This document shows positions 58,701 to 64,000 of a stretch of DNA of 64,000 bases, piece after piece. The DNA is taken from positions 2,445,788 to 2,509,787 of the forward strand of contig CM060850.1 in NCBI GenBank assembly GCA_030737835.1, read 5' to 3'. Each line of letters starts with the position of its first letter. Positions within the stretch are counted from its first letter, which is position 1. The stretch comes from Acorus gramineus. Its lineage: Eukaryota > Streptophyta > Magnoliopsida > Acorales > Acoraceae. The notes under the pieces are model-generated. The model did no database searches. It was given only the letters and a program-made list of their open reading frames with translations, and had not been told where the DNA came from. Both the position numbers and the translations under genes were made by a program.

Positions 58701-61700
58701 GCATAGCCAACATTGATGTTCGGGAGGGTGGTCCACATACAGGTCTGTTAACTTGTGAGCAAAACACAGGACATGCAACTGGTATACGAGAACTATTCTT
58801 TTCTTTCTTTGGAATGTTGGAACTTAAAAATCTTGAAGCTGCTTCTTTGAGCCCCAATACTGCACTAGTTGCTGTTAGTATGCTCTGCATCATCTTCTCT
58901 AACCATCACTCCAGCTTATCCATTAGAATTTTCCAGCTAATGATATCCTGGATGCCTTGGATATGTCAACAGGTAATGCGACTGCAGTTTATGCTTTGTC
59001 TACGGATATCACACTTAATTCTTTTTCCCTGATTCATATACTAAAAAAATACTTTTGGCAGGCCAACAAAAGCAGCTCACTCATGTTTGATTTGGCCATC
59101 TATTTGGAAGCGGTTCACAGTATGGTGCTTCTGCATGGTAAATGATGAGTGCTGAGATTTCCAACTTGTTGTTTGGCTGTTTAAAGATATAATAGCTTAT
59201 TCAGGACATCCATTGTGACTACTACATGTTCAACTTGGGTCATCTATTCCTGAAACTTTTTCTTTCTGACTCCTTGGATCGTGCTTTCAGTGTATTGTTA
59301 ATCTTAATGTTTGATAGTTCCTTTCTGGCAGGGATGAAATCATTTGGAGATGGTTATGGTCACATGGATGACACAGGTGTCTCAAATTCTGAGCTTCCAT
59401 ATCATTCAGCTCTTGTGCATCTGCTAAAACTTCCATGGACTCACTCTCTTATAGCTACTCAAGCACATCCACTCTGGAAGACAAAATGTTTATCTGTCCA
59501 ACTTTTCTCCATGTTGAAATTTGAAACTGATCTTGAATTTCTGGACTTGGCTCTTAAGGATGAAGCTGAAGAGGTCCGCTTTGAAGCCATTATTTCTATG
59601 CCACTGATTGTCATGTTCTCTGGTCATGGGCAGCTGACAAACGTTCTTAACAGACTGGAGTAAGTAAATCATATAGAGTTTTTTTTTTGTATGCATAAAT
59701 GTGGTCATTTTGTGCAGTCTTTGGTGCTTGAACATTGGCACATGAGTGTGCAGTTAATGTGGGTCAAAAGATTTTGATGCTTTGATTATTTGCATTATTC
59801 CATATGAATATTGTGCAGATACTGCTTATTCTAATTAACTGTACAGACTAGACATAAAGGTTTCAAGTAATAAATGTTATACATATTTGGTAAAATTATG
59901 TATATCATATAATTTAATAAATGTTTTACACTTATTACTTACAGAAAAGTGATGTATATCATACAATTAATGCAAGAGAATGGCAATTGACAATGTATTT
60001 TTTTTTATTATAGATTCCATCTTAAAGACAAACACGACCAAGTTAGGAGCATCATTCCCGTGGCAGTTGGATACTTATTGTGTCTGCTTGCATCTTCAAA
60101 TGCTATTGATAACCCTGACAATGGCTCTTGCACACTGTTCATAAATAACCACAATGGAAGGCAGGTTCAGACATTGGATCTTTTGTCAAGAGGATTTTGG
60201 TGTCCTCGGTGTGACAGAAAAGTGATACGAGATCGAACACAATTTTCTACAATAATACATATGCAGCAGATGCATGGCATAGATGCCAATATGAACTGTG
60301 ATTTTTCTAAGTTGCAATCCATCTTATTCCAACTTCTTACTGATGAGGCACCAGAAGAAGTTGAGTTAACTTGTGTTAGGATGATTCCACGTTTTCTCAG
60401 GCATTCTAGTCGGGATTTCCTCCTCAGAACTAGACATCAGTGGAACCAGTGCATTGAATACCTACTTCTTCATAAAAAGAAGGCCGTTAGGGAAGCTTTT
60501 AGTTCCCAGATATATTGCTTCCTTGAGGACCAGATATTGGATTGTCTATTTGTGGATGAGGAGTGCACAACTACAAAAGAGCAGATATTTCTGGACAAGA
60601 TAAAACACTCTTTGAAAGCAACAGAAGATCCTCATGTTCTTGAGACTCTTTTGGACTCTACAGTTGAGATAATGAATGCTATTGATCTCCACAGGCAGCT
60701 TTTCTCTGATTCATTTATTTTACTGGTGGACCATCTCGATAATCCCCATCTGGTGGTAAGAATGACTGCATCGAGACTAATAAATAAGTCATGTTATTTT
60801 CATCTGAATGGAGGACTTGATCTGCTCCTTTCCAAGTTTGTTCACATTCGGGATAGGTTGTTTGATTATCTTTCTGTTAGAGTTGTTACCCAACCTAACT
60901 TGATTAGAGAGTTTGCGGAGGGTGTGCTTGGTATCAGACCCAGTGAGCTCATTGGTAAAATGGTTCCTGTTGTCATTCCAAAACTTGTAGTATCTCAGCA
61001 GGTTGATGATCAAGCTGTCACTGCTTTGCACGAACTGGCAAAGAATTTAAGCACCGATGTGGTTCCCTTGACTGTTGATTGGTTGCCCAAAGTGCTTGCT
61101 TTTGCACTTCTTCGAGAGAATGAACAAGAATTGGCATCCGCATTGCAGTTTTATCACACTCAAACTGGATCAGAGAGCAAAGAAATATTCGCAGCTGCTT
61201 TACCGGCACTTCTTGATGAACTTGTGTGTTTCCAGGGTGATGGGGATATTAATGAGACTAATAGGAGGTAATGAGTCTCTCAGTAACATTCAAATTTTGA
61301 TGTTTGAGAAAACAAAATGGTTATATGTTCCACAGTAGTCATTTAAACTGATTCTGTTTTCACTTTTCAGGGTTGCCAGAATTCCTCTTATGATAAAAAG
61401 GGTTGCTGGTGCACTCACGAGTTCCGATAATCTTCCAAGCTTCTTAAAAAACCACTTTGTTAGACTGCTTAATAGCATAGACAGAAAAATGCTTCATGCC
61501 GATGATTTGATGTTGCAGAGACAATCCTTGAAACGCATTGAAAAATTAATAGAGATGATGGGTTCTTTCCTCAGCGCATATGTGCCTAAAATAATGGTTC
61601 TTCTGATATACGCAGTCGAGAAAGATGCGCTTCAAAGTGATGGTCTTATGGTATTGCATTTCTTTGTCAAGCAGCTGGCTAAGTTATCACCATCCAGCAC

Positions 61701-64000
61701 TAGACATGTTCTATCTCAACTTGTTGCTGCATTTATTCCATGCATTGAACGATTTAAAGAAAGCCCCTCCATGCATTTGAACAAGGTTGTTGAAATTTTA
61801 GAAGAACTTATACTTGAAAACAGCATTATGTTAAAGCAGGAAATCCGTGAGCTTCCCCTCTTACCTAGCATTCCTGCTTTAACTAAAGTAAACAGCATAA
61901 TTCAAGAAGCACGTGGATCAATGACTCTTCGGGATCAGTTACGAAATGCTGTCAATGGTCTCAATCATGAGAGCTTAAATGTAAGGTATATGATGGCCTG
62001 TGAGCTGAGTAAACTTCTGAATCTAAAGAGAGAAGAAATCACTTCTCTGATAGCTGGTGAAGCTGTTTCAGATTTGGATATTGTCTCTTCTCTGATTACA
62101 TCTCTACTTAGAGGATGTGCAGAGCAATCAAGGACTGTAGTGGGCCAACGACTGAAATTGGTCTGTGCAGACTGCCTTGGAGCATTTGGTGCCATAGATC
62201 CTGCAAAGTTCAAAGGGATTCCCTGTCAACGTTTTAAGATCAAATGCTCTGATGATGACCTCATTTTTGAGTTGATCCACAATTATTTGACAAGAGCATT
62301 TAGAGCTGCCTCTGATACCATTGTTCAAGACTCTGCTGCATTGGCCATACAGGAGCTGCTGAAGCTTGCAGGTTGCCAAGCTTCGTTAGATGAAAATGCC
62401 GCAGTAAGTGCAAATGTTTTCGAGGATGGGAGTAAAGATAGAAACCTTGAAACAAATAATAGAGGGCAAAGACTATGGGATCGATTTTCTAATTACGTCA
62501 GGGACATCATTGCTCCATGCTTAACATCAAGGTTTCAACTTCCAAGTGTGATGGATTCTACATCTATCGGCCCAATTTACAAGCCCTCAATGTCATTTAG
62601 AAGATGGATATACTTTTGGATCAAGAAGTTGACCATACATGCAACTGGTTCTCGGGCCAGCATTTTCAATGCTTGTCGTGGTATAGTACGGCATGATATG
62701 CAAACTGCGGTTTACTTGCTTCCATATTTAGTCCTTAATGCTGTCTGCAATGGTACTGCCGAGGCACGCCAAGGAATTACTGAAGAGATTTTATCCGTCC
62801 TCAAGGCAGCAGCTATGGATAATGGCAAGCCAGTGATCCAGGGAGTTTCTGGGGGACAGAGTGAAGTTTGTATACAAGCTGTGTTTACTCTACTTGACAA
62901 TCTTGGACAATGGGTAGACGATCTCAGACAAGAAGCTGCTCTTGCACGGTCTCTAAATTCTTCAGTCAATAAACAAACACCTAAAGGGAGAGGGCAAATG
63001 CCTGAGACAGATCAACTCTTTGTACAGTGTGGAAATGTGTCCGAGCTTTTGTCCGCCATCCCCAAGGTCACCCTTGCCAGGGCTTCTTTCCATTGCCAGG
63101 CTTATGCTCGTTCACTGCGATACTTTGAATCACATGTACAAGAAAAGTCAGGGTCTTTTAACCCGGCAGCAGAGAGAAGTGGTGTTTTTGCAGATGAAGA
63201 TATCTCATTTTTGATGGAGATATATAGTGGCCTGGATGAGCCAGATGGTCTCTCTGGCTTAGCGAATCTAAGGAAATCATTAAACTTACATGACCAACTT
63301 TTGATTAATGAGAAAGTAGGTAACTGGGGAGAAGTACTGACTTCCTGCGAGCAGGCCTTGCAGATGGAGCCCACCTCTATTCAGAGACATTCAGGTGTTC
63401 TAAACTGCTTGCTGAATATGTGCCTCCTTCAGGCCATGGTCACTCATGTAGATGGTTTGATCTCTAGAATACCGCAGTACAAAAAGGCCTGGTGCATGCA
63501 GGGTGTCCAGGCAGCTTGGAGGCTAGGTAGATGGGAATTGATGGATGAATACTTATCGGGGGCTGATGAAGAAGGTTTGGTCTGTGGGAGCAGCCCCGAG
63601 ATTAGTGCTTCCTTTGACATGGACCTTGCAAAGATTCTTCAGGCAATGATGAAGAAAGACTCATATGCAGTTTCTGAGAAAATTGCTCAGTCTAAACAAG
63701 CTCTTCTAGTTCCTCTGGCTGCCGCTGGTATGGATTCCTACATGCGCGCATACCCCTTTATTGTAAAGCTTCATATGCTTTGTGAATTGGAGGATTTTCA
63801 TGCCCTTTTAGGCGATGAGTCTTTCTTGGACAAGACGTTCCATCTGGATGATCCAAATTTTGCAAAAGTGATGAATGACTGGGACAATCGTCTCCGATTC
63901 ACACAACCATCATTGTGGGCTAGAGAGCCACTGCTTGCTTTCCGTAGGTTGGTTTTCAATTCCAGTAGCATTGGCGCTCAGGTGGGTAACTGCTGGCTGC
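55754..64000 (+). CDS. ATR: ATR checkpoint kinase, N-terminal part (11 exons, runs off the window)
   Basis: Exons 55754-55928, 55996-56140, 56422-56534, 56622-56956, 57037-57161, 58141-58285, 58400-58972, 59062-59137, 59332-59659, 60014-61267 and 61371-beyond 64000 give about 1966 codons in one phase. ATR is a nuclear PI3K-like kinase that senses single-stranded DNA at stalled forks and damage. The match to plant ATR runs throughout: SLVHELRERIAAS at the start, VLPVIGRVIPFFAEP, ALKDEAEEVRFEA, SFRRWIYFWIKKL, LGQWVDDLRQE and LLAFRRLVF near the end. The N-terminal part is helical HEAT-type repeats. The UME region is near residues 1260-1310, and the FAT region begins near 1670. The rest of FAT, the kinase domain and FATC (roughly 740 residues) lie outside the window. 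A CAGGTGGGT near 63980 looks like a donor, but the family protein continues through it (GAQVGNCWL). All donors are GT. Confidence 0.96.
55930..55954 (+). repeat. CT microsatellite in ATR intron 1
   Basis: A (CT)n tract starts immediately after the exon 1 donor in an intron of only 67 nt (55929-55995). Length variation here would change both donor context and intron size. Confidence 0.7.
57518..57537 (+). repeat. G-run of 20 in ATR intron 5
   Basis: Twenty consecutive G residues follow GTGGTGGGTGGGTGGTTGTG. On the transcribed RNA this could form a G-quadruplex. Its exact length may be unreliable in a genome assembly. Confidence 0.8.

Noticed and set aside
63975-63983. Possible splice donor CAGGTGGGT near the window end
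   Set aside because: Plant ATR continues GAQVGNCWLQ across this point in the same frame, so it is coding.
1-64000. CRISPR arrays, tRNA or rRNA genes, bacterial-type operons
   Set aside because: No regularly spaced direct repeats with unique spacers, no cloverleaf sequence apart from the SINE's tRNA-like head, and all genes are plant nuclear genes.

Overview
This is nuclear DNA of a flowering plant. The genes are split by AT-rich GT-AG introns, the spacers are filled with small transposable elements, and no bacterial operon or ribosome-binding signal is visible. The GC-rich first and last exons of the ammonium transporter, and an ATR N-terminus that reads more like the grass proteins than the Arabidopsis protein as I remember them, suggest a monocot, probably not a grass. 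That assignment is an inference.

Layout. (1) 2121-16770, minus strand: a complete 16-exon Raf-like kinase gene of the STY8/STY17/STY46 group (ACT domain plus kinase domain, 564 residues), with one GC-AG intron and several transposon or tandem-repeat insertions in its introns. (2) 16.8-38 kb: a gene-poor block of nested and dispersed elements. These include a Helitron carrying a SINE, a long-inverted-repeat element carrying a solo LTR, Mutator-like elements with 9-bp target duplications, hAT-like elements, a LINE relic and copies of a MITE family. (3) 38089-38186, minus strand: a MIR171 hairpin that an ORF search would miss. (4) 39.1-44 kb: a doubtful short coding fragment, another long-inverted-repeat element and two hAT-like elements. 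(5) 44503-47485, plus strand: a three-exon ammonium transporter of the AMT2/MEP-like subfamily (464 residues), with a decayed second copy of the end of exon 1 inside intron 1. (6) 51432-51614, plus strand: an intronless 60-residue DVL/ROTUNDIFOLIA4-like peptide gene with an upstream ORF and a duplicated 3' region. (7) 55754 to the window end, plus strand: the first 11 exons (about 1966 codons) of the ATR checkpoint kinase. Its FAT C-terminal part and its kinase domain lie beyond the window.

The genes are independent plant loci rather than a pathway cluster: chloroplast preprotein phosphorylation (STY46-like), GRAS transcription factor control (miR171), ammonium uptake (AMT2), organ shape signalling (DVL/RTFL) and DNA damage response (ATR). 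I did not find a new multi-gene system. The most interesting items are the MIR171 hairpin, the DVL gene, the ghost exon in the AMT intron, the GC-AG intron and the nested element architecture. All exon models were spliced by eye from reading frame, GT/AG sites and remembered family sequences; no transcript evidence was available.
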